This document shows positions 27,255-35,400 of a stretch of DNA of 64,000 bases, piece by piece. The stretch is taken from the NCBI RefSeq assembly GCF_015207005.2, contig NZ_JADEXS020000001.1, forward strand, positions 5,727,001-5,791,000, read 5' to 3'. Below the pieces are notes generated by a model, which did no database searches, had not been told where the DNA came from, and was given only the letters and a program-made list of their open reading frames with translations. The translations under genes were made by a program, and so were the position numbers. Source of the DNA: Desmonostoc muscorum LEGE 12446 (GTDB taxonomy: Bacteria; Cyanobacteriota; Cyanobacteriia; Cyanobacteriales; Nostocaceae). Within the stretch, counting starts at the first letter, position 1. Each line of letters opens with the position of its first letter.

Positions 27255-28369
27255 AGAAGTACTTCCTGAATTATTTTTTCTACAGTACTAAATCTATACT
27301 GCACTTTCTCAGCAGCCTGAGATATAGATTCTAAAAAATCTTTGTCATTGTCAATATATGTCTTGAATATATCAATCAATTTTTGTTTTCTATCTATTAG
27401 AATTTGTATTTGATCCTCAGTCAATTGGCTGAGAAGTACTGACCAAGATTCAAATAGAGCTTTATTTATAGGAAACTGTCTTTTCTGAGAATCAGATATT
27501 TTCCGAAATGCATCTTTGCCAAAGATGTTCCAGTTAGCTATAATTGTTCTTTTAAAATTATTTTCAATGTTATGTAGCTCGTTTTCAGAGAGTTTATTTG
27601 TCTTAGATAGTGCTTTAGTTAAAAAAGTATCTCTATTGTCGGCATAATCTTTATAAGAAGTCAAAGTAAAGGCTAAGAAACCTAGTATAAATTCCCGATC
27701 ATCCATACGCATTATCCGCTTATCTCCAAGTTTCACTACCTGTTGAAATTTTGGATATGCAGCAAGTTTAGTTAAAAACTTTGTTCCCTTACCAGGATTA
27801 AGAGCATGGCGTAATTCTTGAGGTGATAAAGCTAGACCTCCTGTATTAATACGTTTGAAAATATTATATTTAATTTCTGGAGGTGTGCCTTTTTCGATTA
27901 AATATACTGTTAGCTGAGTTTCTTCAAGACGACGTTGGTATCTGCGTTCAATTTGATCGAAGGTTTGACCTTCCAGATTTGTAAGATATTCTAATCCAGA
28001 TAGTTTGAGTTTTTTGTCGAGAATAAAGCGCTTTAGTGCAAATAGACGCTGTAATCCATCGACTACTAACCATTTATCTTCATTAGTAGCATCTATATAA
28101 AATGCTGGTATTGGGATGCGGATAATAATAGATTCTATAAGCCTGCTTTGGGCATCTTCTTTCCATATATCCGCATGACGTTGGAAATCAGGTGCTAAAT
28201 CAAGAGCTTCTTCATTGATTCTTTTAAGCAATAACTCTATTGTTGGTTCCCTAGTTACAATGTTAATTTTATCAGGATCATATTGGAAAGTAACTTTTTC
28301 TTCTTGATCTTCTTCTTCTAAAATTTCTTCATCAGCTAATTCTGCATTGTAGTTACTCAAATGTGTCAC
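27251..28369 (-). CDS. DUF262 domain protein (ParB/GmrS-like)
   Basis: DUF262 protein, 372 aa. DUF262 is a ParB/sulfiredoxin-like nucleotide-binding fold found in GmrSD-type restriction systems. The core is seen as DLAPDFQRHADIWKEDAQSR, SIIIRIPIPAFYIDA and VVDGLQRLFALKRF (usually DGQQRL; here DGLQRL), then FKRINTGGLALSPQELRHA. The C-terminal half is helical. A GmrD-type HNH domain (DUF1607) is not visible. It is the first gene of the operon with the DUF3696 ATPase and the split third gene. A role in phage defence is inference from domains and operon form. Confidence 0.9.
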   Translation of the reverse strand: MTHLSNYNAELADEEILEEEDQEEKVTFQYDPDKINIVTREPTIELLLKRINEEALDLAPDFQRHADIWKEDAQSRLIESIIIRIPIPAFYIDATNEDKWLVVDGLQRLFALKRFILDKKLKLSGLEYLTNLEGQTFDQIERRYQRRLEETQLTVYLIEKGTPPEIKYNIFKRINTGGLALSPQELRHALNPGKGTKFLTKLAAYPKFQQVVKLGDKRIMRMDDREFILGFLAFTLTSYKDYADNRDTFLTKALSKTNKLSENELHNIENNFKRTIIANWNIFGKDAFRKISDSQKRQFPINKALFESWSVLLSQLTEDQIQILIDRKQKLIDIFKTYIDNDKDFLESISQAAEKVQYRFSTVEKIIQEVLL

Positions 28370-28493
28370 AGCGCTTACTCCTTAGTATTAACATTTGTTT
28401 GTTCACTCAGTTATTAGTGATGCTTGGTGTTACTACATCAGCAAATGGGGCTTTTTAACTGGCGTATTTCAATCCTACTATCTTGCCAAATAA

Positions 28494-28519
28494 TAGAGAC
28501 GCGAAATTTCACGTCTCTA
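28494..28519. repeat. near-perfect 26-base palindrome
   Basis: Arms tagagacgcgaaa and tttcacgtctcta differ at one position from perfect pairing. The same motif family occurs at 11556-11575. It lies downstream of the VapC gene in the 28370-28713 gap. Confidence 0.85.
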
Positions 28520-28525
28520 CGTATC

Positions 28526-28700
28526 TAGTCTATTACTTGTTTAACTTCCCCAGCCAAATCCAAAATTGGCGCGATCGCCTCTGGTAACATCCAAGCGTCT
28601 GACAACAAGGTGCTACAGCTCTACCCAGCTTTAACCCCATTCCAAAATATTAGGCTTCTGGTTCAATACCGAGCGATCGCACCTTATTTCTCTAAAACTC
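28526..28700 (-). pseudogene. gene relics, including a Uma2 C-terminal fragment
   Basis: On the minus strand about 28688-28656 encodes RSLGIEPEA followed by a stop, the usual end of Uma2 proteins, but nothing upstream continues it. A separate open frame ends at 28526 (TLLSDAWMLPEAIAP, then LDLAGEVKQVID and stop) with no recognisable start. Both look like left-over 3' ends of deleted genes. Confidence 0.5.
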
Positions 28701-28713
28701 AAGCGATCGCTAT

Positions 28714-29133
28714 CTAAATATTCTCCACCCACAGAAGATTATTTGCGTACCCACTAGTTTTCAGTGCGTTATAAAATTTTTCGTCTGCTGTCACCATCTG
28801 GCATTGTTGCGTAATGGCAAGAGCTAAGTATAAACTCTCATACACTGCGCGATCTATTTGAATGGCAATATCTAAAGCAAGTGGCATTAACGGTTGAGAT
28901 AAGTACACTTCTACAGGAACTGCATTTAAATCTGTTAATGTTTGGCTGGCATTTTCAGCAGTGTCTTCACCCCGACGTACTCGTTTCCACAAGACGTTTC
29001 CTACCTCTGGGAAGAAAAAATCTGGAACTAAGAAAGTATGGTTACTTGCTACTAAACGCCTAGCTGCATGAGAGTAGACTTCAGGAATGAACCACTTGAT
29101 GACAATGCTAGCATCTAAAACATACTGACTCAT
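28714..29133 (-). CDS. PIN-domain toxin, VapC type
   Basis: Probable VapC-family ribonuclease toxin, 139 aa. PIN acidic residues are seen in VLDASIVIKWF (Asp 7), FFPEVGNVLWK (Glu about 43), and MVTADEKFYNAL (Asp about 115). The usual YDALYLALA block reads YESLYLALA. Its start overlaps the antitoxin gene by 4 bp. RNA target is unknown. Confidence 0.9.
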   Translation of the reverse strand: MSQYVLDASIVIKWFIPEVYSHAARRLVASNHTFLVPDFFFPEVGNVLWKRVRRGEDTAENASQTLTDLNAVPVEVYLSQPLMPLALDIAIQIDRAVYESLYLALAITQQCQMVTADEKFYNALKTSGYANNLLWVENI

Positions 29134-29384
29134 CGTTCTCTGTCCTCGCGGATGAGTTCAGTACTATCACTGAAAATTTTTCCTGTATATCTCACTTGAG
29201 CGCGTGCTACAGCTTCTCTGACTTTTTCTATGTCACCGCCAGTGTGATAGTGTGTCGCTGTTTCTGCGGCTTGTTGTAGGATCTGCCTTAATTCTTCTTG
29301 CAAAGACCTACCATGTTGTTTGGCAAGAGTTTCTAGCTTTTCTAGAATCACAGGATCTAAGTTTTCAACTAAGATTTGAGCCAT
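29130..29384 (-). CDS. FitA/VapB-like ribbon-helix-helix antitoxin
   Basis: 84-aa antitoxin with an Arc/MetJ-type ribbon-helix-helix start (MAQILVENLDPVILEKLETL then GRSLQEELRQIL). The C-terminal half (IEKVREAVARAQVRYTGKIF) is the likely toxin-binding tail. It precedes and overlaps the toxin gene, the normal order, and probably autoregulates the pair. Confidence 0.88.
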   Translation of the reverse strand: MAQILVENLDPVILEKLETLAKQHGRSLQEELRQILQQAAETATHYHTGGDIEKVREAVARAQVRYTGKIFSDSTELIREDRER

Positions 29385-29826
29385 ATTTTAGAGTGATTTT
29401 TTAGTTGCTTATATTTGCAATTTTCAGGTAGTTTATCAGTCCATATGTGAAGACAAGCCGCTACGCGTCTGGGCACTTTCGCCCATTAAGATAAGTTAAA
29501 AAATGGATGGCGCAATTGTTAAGAGTTCCTTCTTTAATTTTTGCGACAACGATTCCAAAAACATTATGTCATTGGTGATGTCTGAAACCTCATTATCATT
29601 CAAATTTTGTTACGGTACAAATCAACGGGGCTTTTTCTCATACCAATCAGCCAAAGATTTAGGTTTCTGGTTCAACGCCGAGCGATCGCAATTGAGCAAT
29701 CGGCTCTTTGTCTTTCCTGTTCAACTTACGGAATATTTTGTAATTAGATTTTTGATTTTGGGCGATCGCACAATCAGATCAACAGCAGCGTCTAGCTAAG
29801 TTAAAACTAGCATTTTAAACAAAAAT
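29385..29826. pseudogene. gap with two Uma2 3'-end relics on opposite strands
   Basis: On the minus strand about 29737-29655 reads VEQERQRAD, then after a frame break RSLGVEPET and stop, the tail of a Uma2 protein. On the plus strand about 29763-29815 reads AQSDQQQRLAKLKLAF and stop, another coiled-coil tail of the same kind. Nothing else of these genes remains. A 98-codon frame at 29503-29799 runs through this debris and is unlikely to be a gene. Confidence 0.55.
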
Positions 29827-30426
29827 CTAAACTTTAGCTAAAGTTACAATTTCTAGCTGATCCTGATATTTACCCCGTCTTGCTTCGTAACTAATAGCAC
29901 AGGGTTCACCTTCTAAAAATAGCAATTGCACCACACCTTCGTTAGCGTAGATGCGACAGTCTGCGCTAGAAGAGTTGGAAAATTCCAAGGTAAGATGACC
30001 CCGCCATGCAGCTTCAGCAGGTGTTAAGTTTGCTATTATACCACAGCGCGCGTAAGTTGATTTACCTATGCAAATCACTGTAATATTCTCAGGAACCTCT
30101 AGTTTTTCTAGAGCAACCCCAAGTCCATAGGAGTGAGCAGGTAAAATAAAGTAACTGCCATTAGCATCTGTGTGCAGTGCTGTTGGTTCGAGATTTTGGG
30201 GATTAAAGTTTTTGGGATCAACTACAGTTCCGGGAATGTGGCGGAAAATGCGGAACTCAGCCGGAGAAAGGCGTATATCGTAGCCATAAGAAGATAAACC
30301 GTAGCTGATTACAGGTTGAACCGCTACAGACTCATTTGTTTGCACTTTTCGGATTAAACTTGGCTCAAAGGGTGAAATCATGCCTTTTTGAGCCATTTCA
30401 GTAATCCAGATATCGTTTTTAATCAC
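29827..30426 (-). CDS. dcd: dCTP deaminase
   Basis: dCTP deaminase, 199 aa, converting dCTP to dUTP for dTMP synthesis. Signatures are MISPFEPSLIRKV, SYGLSSYGYDIRLS, VICIGKSTYARCGI (phosphate-binding Ser/Arg) and AAWRGHLTLEFSNSS (catalytic Glu). The family ATG start and length match. It is followed on the same strand by no close partner; the gene upstream (30479) is 52 bp away and could be co-transcribed. Confidence 0.95.
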   Translation of the reverse strand: MIKNDIWITEMAQKGMISPFEPSLIRKVQTNESVAVQPVISYGLSSYGYDIRLSPAEFRIFRHIPGTVVDPKNFNPQNLEPTALHTDANGSYFILPAHSYGLGVALEKLEVPENITVICIGKSTYARCGIIANLTPAEAAWRGHLTLEFSNSSSADCRIYANEGVVQLLFLEGEPCAISYEARRGKYQDQLEIVTLAKV

Positions 30427-30478
30427 AAGTTCACAGCTAATTCAAACCGAACTACTAGGATACCCTGAACTGAGTATT

Positions 30479-31015
30479 TTAGGGTCGATGACTACGGCGG
30501 ATTTCTGTAATTTGATCTGCTACATCCAACAGAGATTTCGGCATCTCTGGCCCTGTGAGAATGATATCGATATGGGGAGGGCGTTTTGCCAGAAACGCTA
30601 AAACTTCTGTTTCCGGAATTAAACCAAAGTTAATCGCTAAACTTAGCTCATCTAAGACTACGAGATAATACTTGCTTTCCTCTACTACGTGTTGTGTATA
30701 CTGCCATAGCTTTTGTAAGGCTTGGTTTTCTGTATCGTCGAGATGTGGTGTATCAATGCAACGAGGTATATCACAGCGAATCCAATCTAAATTTTGTCCC
30801 AATTGTATAGGTCGTTCCTGTCCTTGACGAATACCTCCTTTGAGGAACTGCACTATTAATACTGGCGTTCCTTGTCCGGCGATTCTCAGTGCTTGAGCCA
30901 TAACACTCGTAAAAAAATTACGATGAGAACTAGTAAAAACTTGCACTAGTCCTTCTACTGGATATGGTAAGGTCAGACTTGAATTTATACTCGGTGTTTC
31001 TAGCTGGGCAACCAT
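30479..31015 (-). CDS. CobA/CobO/BtuR-like P-loop protein with degenerate Walker A
   Basis: Resembles corrinoid adenosyltransferases (CobA/BtuR), 178 aa. Shared blocks are QALRIAGQGTPVLIVQFLKG, YYLVVLDELSLAINFGLI (the DE(L/I) Walker B-like segment) and DIILTGPEMPKSLLDVAD. The P-loop, normally GxGKGKTT, reads FTSSHRNFFTS, without the Lys and Gly. It is therefore probably not a normal ATP:corrinoid adenosyltransferase. Its role is unknown. Confidence 0.75.
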   Translation of the reverse strand: MVAQLETPSINSSLTLPYPVEGLVQVFTSSHRNFFTSVMAQALRIAGQGTPVLIVQFLKGGIRQGQERPIQLGQNLDWIRCDIPRCIDTPHLDDTENQALQKLWQYTQHVVEESKYYLVVLDELSLAINFGLIPETEVLAFLAKRPPHIDIILTGPEMPKSLLDVADQITEIRRSHRP

Positions 31016-31358
31016 AGGTAAAGTTCAAAAAGTTACAATAAATTACAGGCTTTTACTAGGATTAGTTCTTACAAATCTGCCTGTATAATCAATCTGTTTT
31101 TCACAGGTCTAGTGGGTTTGGCAAATTGCATTCTTAGTCAAACACTACCCTTGTTCTAAAGTCAAGGGTTATTTTGAGTTAAATTTTGGTTTTTTCTCTG
31201 AAAGTAGTCGTAAAAATGATAACAAATAAGTTACAGTTACAATCACTTAAAAAAGCTGGAAGTAGCGGCTGAAAGTCTTTAAATGTTAGATTTTCTGGTT
31301 ATTTGGGCAAAACAGACTTATAAAGTATTGAATTTGACACGATGAGGAGTGAATTGTT
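31016..31358. other. non-coding gap, divergent promoters
   Basis: This 343-bp AT-rich region lies between two divergent genes and should hold their promoters. I see no gene, repeat array or clear hairpin in it. Confidence 0.4.
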
Positions 31359-31982
31359 GTGAGATTAGTGATTCTGGGAGGTTCAGGATCGGGTAAAAGC
31401 ACTCAAGCACAAAGGCTTTGCAGATACTTTGATATTCCACTGATTTCTACAGGTGAGATTTTACGGGAAGCTATATCTGGTGACAAGCCGTTGCCGAAGT
31501 TCCAATGGTCGCAAGCCGACCCTCGGACTTATTTTTCTGTTTACGCTAGCCTAAGTGAATTAGGCTACCACGCACGGCCATATCTAGAAAAAGGGGAATT
31601 AGTCCCAGACGAAATGATCATTGAATTGATCCGAATTCGCCTTAGACAACCAGATATTAACTGCACTTGGGTGTTAGAGGGTTATCCCCGTACTGCTTTT
31701 CAAGCTGAAGAATTAGATTTTTTATTAGATGATTTAGGGCAAAAGCTAGATTGGGCAATTTATCTCCAAGTTCCAGAAGCAGTGATGGTTAGCCGATCGC
31801 TGGGGCGATCGCTACCAGATGACCAGCCTGAAATTGTACAGCGTCGTGTAGAATTATTCTACGATCGCACCATCCCCATCCTAGAATATTACGACCGTCG
31901 TCGCCGCCTATTAACCATCAACGGTGACCAGTCACCAGAGATGGTGCTGCAAAATATTTTGACTCTGCTTTCAGTTCCCTAG
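31359..31982 (+). CDS. adenylate kinase family protein
   Basis: Nucleoside monophosphate kinase of the adenylate kinase fold, 207 aa, starting at GTG. The P-loop is GGSGSGKSTQAQRL (usual Adk: GPPGAGKGT). ISTGEILREAI binds the monophosphate, LEGYPRTAFQAEEL is the conserved DGFPR-like block with Glu for Asp, and QRRVELFYDRTIPILEYYDR is the lid-to-C-terminal Arg segment. The changes from the canonical motifs suggest a divergent paralogue rather than the main Adk; substrate is not certain. Confidence 0.85.
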   Translation: MRLVILGGSGSGKSTQAQRLCRYFDIPLISTGEILREAISGDKPLPKFQWSQADPRTYFSVYASLSELGYHARPYLEKGELVPDEMIIELIRIRLRQPDINCTWVLEGYPRTAFQAEELDFLLDDLGQKLDWAIYLQVPEAVMVSRSLGRSLPDDQPEIVQRRVELFYDRTIPILEYYDRRRRLLTINGDQSPEMVLQNILTLLSVP

Positions 31983-32095
31983 ACATCGCTGAATGTAGCT
32001 AAATCTTATTCATCCAAAAATCATATGTATGGTATATGTAAGACACAGTAATCCTAGCAAGGAACTGTAGATTTAGTTGCAGAGGTACAGCGGCA

Positions 32096-33112
32096 GTGGG
32101 TATTGTAGTTGAGAACGTCTCTAAACAATTCGGAAGTTTCAAGGCAGTCGATCAGGTCAGTTTAGAAATTAAGAGTGGTTCCCTAGTTGCGTTGCTTGGG
32201 CCATCGGGATCGGGTAAATCTACCCTGTTGCGATTAATTGCAGGTTTAGAAATGCCAGATAGTGGCAAAATCCTGCTTACCGGGAAGGATGCGACATATC
32301 AAACTGTGCAACAGCGGAATATTGGATTTGTGTTTCAGCACTATGCTTTATTCAAGCATTTGACTGTTAAGCAGAATATTGCTTTTGGCTTAGAAATTCG
32401 CAAGGCACAGCCAAAGAAGATTAAAGGGCGGGTAGAACAATTGCTAGAATTGGTGCAATTGAGTGGATTAGGCGATCGCTATCCATCACAACTTTCTGGT
32501 GGTCAAAGACAACGGGTCGCATTGGCAAGGGCACTGGCAGTGGAACCGGAAGTTTTATTGCTAGATGAACCCTTTGGCGCACTTGATGCTAAAGTCCGTA
32601 AAGATTTACGGGCATGGTTACGCAACCTCCACGATGAGGTACATGTTACCACAGTTTTCGTTACCCACGACCAAGAGGAAGCAATGGAAGTCTCCGATGA
32701 AGTTGTGGTAATGAATAAAGGGCAGGTGGAACAGGTAGGAACACCAGCAGAAATTTATGATAATCCTGCAACCGCGTTTGTGATGAGCTTCATTGGTCCG
32801 GTGAACGTATTGCCTAGCAGCTCGAAGATTTTTCAAAGCAGTGGATTTGATACACCCCATCCACAAGTATTTTTGCGCCCGCAAGACGTGATTTTGGAAA
32901 CTAGTGCCAATGGTGCCACTACACCTGCCATAATTAGCCGATTAATACATTTGGGTTGGGAAATTCAGGTAGAATTAACTTGCGATGATGGGCAAGTAGT
33001 AACGGCGCATTTAACACGCGATCGCTTTAATCAATTAGAGTTAGAACCAAAACAGCGGGTCTATGTCAAGCCAAAGGATGCCAAGTCCTTCCCACTGTCT
33101 TATTCAATTTAA
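32096..33112 (+). CDS. cysA: sulfate/thiosulfate ABC transporter ATP-binding protein CysA
   Basis: ATPase of the sulfate/thiosulfate importer, 338 aa, starting at GTG. Walker [19 protein letters not shown], signature [16 protein letters not shown], Walker [15 protein letters not shown] and the His of [11 protein letters not shown] are all present. A C-terminal TOBE-like domain ([12 protein letters not shown]) follows. The [20 protein letters not shown] block is typical of CysA. The permease and binding-protein genes are not in the window, so cysA is detached from the rest of the transporter. Confidence 0.9.
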   Translation: MGIVVENVSKQFGSFKAVDQVSLEIKSGSLVALLGPSGSGKSTLLRLIAGLEMPDSGKILLTGKDATYQTVQQRNIGFVFQHYALFKHLTVKQNIAFGLEIRKAQPKKIKGRVEQLLELVQLSGLGDRYPSQLSGGQRQRVALARALAVEPEVLLLDEPFGALDAKVRKDLRAWLRNLHDEVHVTTVFVTHDQEEAMEVSDEVVVMNKGQVEQVGTPAEIYDNPATAFVMSFIGPVNVLPSSSKIFQSSGFDTPHPQVFLRPQDVILETSANGATTPAIISRLIHLGWEIQVELTCDDGQVVTAHLTRDRFNQLELEPKQRVYVKPKDAKSFPLSYSI

Positions 33113-33136
33113 AATTTTCCCAGTTTGTTAACGATC

Positions 33137-33185
33137 AAAACCCCAGGCTAATAGCTGAATTCCACAGTTATTATTCTGGGGTTTT
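33137..33185 (+). terminator. hairpin after cysA
   Basis: A perfect 10-bp stem (aaaaccccag with ctggggtttt) encloses a 29-base loop, 24 bp after the cysA stop and ending in a T run. It probably acts as a terminator. Confidence 0.6.
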
Positions 33186-33310
33186 AATCTAATGCCAAGA
33201 ATGCAAAGAATATTTGCATTTAATCTGATTAACAAATTGGCTCTTCATGCAGTTCGCTACAATTACTATAGTTTTTGTTTTCAAATTTTTGAATAACTCT
33301 AACATTTAAG

Positions 33311-33613
33311 ATGCTCATGCGTTTTCCCATAATTGCTGTCACCTTCGTGGCTACTACTGTTAGTATCAGTACACTTTTGGGCGTTGTAACTCCTGCTTCA
33401 GCTCAGGAGATAATAACTTGTTCCAGCCAGAATAATCAGAGGAACACTTGTCCTATACGTACTAGAGGCAGAGTGAGGTTTGTTAGGCAATTGTCTGATG
33501 CCAGTTGTAGAGGAAATTGGGGCTATAGGAGAAATCGTATTTGGGTGAGAAATGGTTGCCGAGCTGAATTCTCAGTTGGCAATCGTAGAAACGGCAGATA
33601 TGACAGATACTAA
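33311..33613 (+). CDS. secreted DUF3011-like protein
   Basis: Small exported protein, 100 aa. The N-terminus has a signal peptide (hydrophobic IIAVTFVATTVSISTLLGVV, cleavage near ASAQE). The mature part has ITCSSQN, NTCPI, DASCRGNWGYRRNRIWVRNG and CRAEFSV, i.e. four Cys likely forming disulfides, the DUF3011 pattern. The tail is Arg/Gly/Asn-rich. Function unknown; some lectin-like proteins share this domain. Confidence 0.82.
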   Translation: MLMRFPIIAVTFVATTVSISTLLGVVTPASAQEIITCSSQNNQRNTCPIRTRGRVRFVRQLSDASCRGNWGYRRNRIWVRNGCRAEFSVGNRRNGRYDRY

Positions 33614-33655
33614 AAAAGAAGGCATCAGACACAAGAGGGATAATTCGTAATTCAG

Positions 33656-34237
33656 TTACCGATTTAGGGGTGGTAACATTTCCCAAACTACAATGCTTAA
33701 ATTAGGAAACTCTAAAGGTGAAATAGTCGCATTTTCTGCTAATGTGACCTCACTTTGATAGCCATCTTGAGTTGGTTCTCGAAAGACACGCAATTGACGA
33801 CTAACCACATCTAACACCCAATAATCTGTAATTCCTGCTTGAGAATATGCTTTGGCTTTGGTTTCGCAATCTAGTTTCAAACTGCTATCTGCCACTTCAA
33901 TAATCAGATAAATTTCTGTTGGGGTGGGATGATGGTCTGCGTAGTCCAGGGGGTCTATTTTCACGACAGCAATATCCGGTTCTGGTTCAGACCGCTCATT
34001 TAACCTTACTGGGTCATGAATAGATACCCAAGCCCTATTTTCTAATCTGTTTTTCAGTAAGTAATTGCTTCTCGTCACTGCTGAGCGATGAGCTGTACCT
34101 TTAGCAATCATCCAAATTATTTTTCCTTCCAGGAGTTCCACGCGTTCATCTGCACCAAAAATCCCAGCCTCAGCCATCCGGTGGTATTCTTCAACTGTCC
34201 ACAGGCGAAGTTTTAAGCTCGGTTCTGTGTTTTGCAT
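33656..34237 (-). CDS. Uma2 family endonuclease-like protein (DUF820)
   Basis: Uma2/DUF820 protein, 193 aa from the ATG at 34237 (MQNTEPSLKLRLWTVEEYHRM), a typical family start; an upstream in-frame ATG at 34264 is less likely. The core RSEPEPDIAVVKIDPLDYAD then TEIYLIIEVADSSLKLDCETK carries the Asp and Glu/Lys expected of the PD-(D/E)XK-like fold, followed by YSQAGITDYWVLDVVSRQLRVF. It has no coiled-coil tail, unlike the other two copies in the window. Confidence 0.9.
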   Translation of the reverse strand: MQNTEPSLKLRLWTVEEYHRMAEAGIFGADERVELLEGKIIWMIAKGTAHRSAVTRSNYLLKNRLENRAWVSIHDPVRLNERSEPEPDIAVVKIDPLDYADHHPTPTEIYLIIEVADSSLKLDCETKAKAYSQAGITDYWVLDVVSRQLRVFREPTQDGYQSEVTLAENATISPLEFPNLSIVVWEMLPPLNR

Positions 34238-34396
34238 GGCTTGTTTTGCAACTGTGAGGAGCAATTAGTATCCTAGCATTTTTAACTTTACAAAATCATA
34301 ATAGTATGCAGTATAAATAGGAGTCAAAATACAGAATTCAGAATATTTCATGGATAAAGGAATGAAGTTTTAATAACAATACTTCGCCATTTTTTT

Positions 34397-34431
34397 GTAG
34401 GTTGGGTTTCGCTTAGCTTAACCCAACCTAC
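34397..34431. repeat. dispersed palindrome (gtaggttgggtt)
   Basis: Perfect 12-base arms gtaggttgggtt/aacccaacctac with an 11-base loop. A palindrome of this type is common between genes in Nostoc genomes and could also act as a bidirectional terminator between the Uma2 gene and the HAD gene. Confidence 0.85.
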
Positions 34432-34448
34432 AGGTCTATTAAAATCTT

Positions 34449-34494
34449 CTGAATTCTGAATTCTGGATTCTGGATTCTGAATTTTGAATTCTCA
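34449..34494. repeat. ttctgaa / ttctgga heptamer repeats
   Basis: About six tandem copies of a 7-base unit (ttctgaa or ttctgga) reach the stop codon region of the HAD gene. Confidence 0.85.
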
Positions 34495-35226
34495 CTCTTC
34501 TAAAATCTGAATTTCATCAAGTTGATTAATCACCACATCTGCACCTTTAACATTATCCAAATTACCCACCCAAGTGATTCCAATACAACCTGCGGCTTTA
34601 GCATCACGCCCCATTTGCATATCACCAACTGAATCACCCACCATCAACGTAGCGCTTGGTTCGACGCCCAAGGCTTGGCAAGCTTGCAAAAATAGCACTG
34701 GGTCTGGTTTACTCGGCCCCTCATCGACTCCCATTTCCAACTGGATATAATCACTTAATTGGTGATGGGCTACAAACTGTTGTACTTCATCAGTGGTTGC
34801 AGCTGAGAGTATACCAAGTTTTATACCAGCTTCGTGTAGATATTTCAATATCTCCAAACTGCCCACAAACAGTGGTGAAGGAGTTTGTCCAATGTATTTT
34901 TCCGCTTCATCCAAAGCTTGACGAGCTATTTTTAAGCACTCAAACCATCCTTTTCCAGTTTCGGCAATGTAGGCCGCAGCAGCAACTTCTGTTTCGCGGC
35001 GACTCGCCACCGATACTATGCCTGCTGGGTCGAGGATATTGCCATTGACGCCAAATGCCATTAATAGGGGTTCCCCAACACCGGGAATTTGAGCGTCTAT
35101 TAACCTCGCTGCTTTTTGTGCCAGCGATCGCAAAAACGTTTCTGAGTCTTCTAGAGTACCATTTTTGTCAAACAAAATTGCTTGAATATTATAAAAAGTG
35201 ACGTTTCTACATTTAATAGTTACCAA
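34492..35226 (-). CDS. HAD-superfamily phosphatase (subfamily IA)
   Basis: HAD-type hydrolase, 244 aa, with motif I FDKNGTLEDSE, motif II LGILSAATTDE, motif III Lys in EGPSKPDP and motif IV VGDSVGDMQMG. The usual DxD of motif I is DxN, so the general acid Asp is replaced by Asn; this occurs in some HAD families but lowers certainty about phosphatase activity. The cap domain lies between motifs I and II. It follows rps1 on the same strand after a terminator. Confidence 0.85.
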   Translation of the reverse strand: MVTIKCRNVTFYNIQAILFDKNGTLEDSETFLRSLAQKAARLIDAQIPGVGEPLLMAFGVNGNILDPAGIVSVASRRETEVAAAAYIAETGKGWFECLKIARQALDEAEKYIGQTPSPLFVGSLEILKYLHEAGIKLGILSAATTDEVQQFVAHHQLSDYIQLEMGVDEGPSKPDPVLFLQACQALGVEPSATLMVGDSVGDMQMGRDAKAAGCIGITWVGNLDNVKGADVVINQLDEIQILEE

Positions 35227-35326
35227 AATATTTCACTCCATTTATTTAGTTATTTGTCATTTGTCAGTTGTCTTTTGTCCTTTGGTAATCAGAAATGACT
35301 AATGACTAATGACAAAATTTTGACAT

Positions 35327-35350
35327 AAAAAAAGAGGGAAAAACCCTCTC
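35327..35350 (-). terminator. rho-independent terminator of rps1
   Basis: On the minus strand a short GC stem (agaggg/ccctct, loop of five bases) is followed by a run of seven T, 50 bp after the rps1 stop codon. Confidence 0.8.
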
Positions 35351-35400
35351 TAAATAATGCTTTGATATTCTCAATTAAAGACAGTAAAACTATAAATCTA

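Noticed and set aside
29503..29799. 98-codon plus-strand frame
   Set aside because: It runs through degenerate Uma2 tail sequence that is coding on the other strand.
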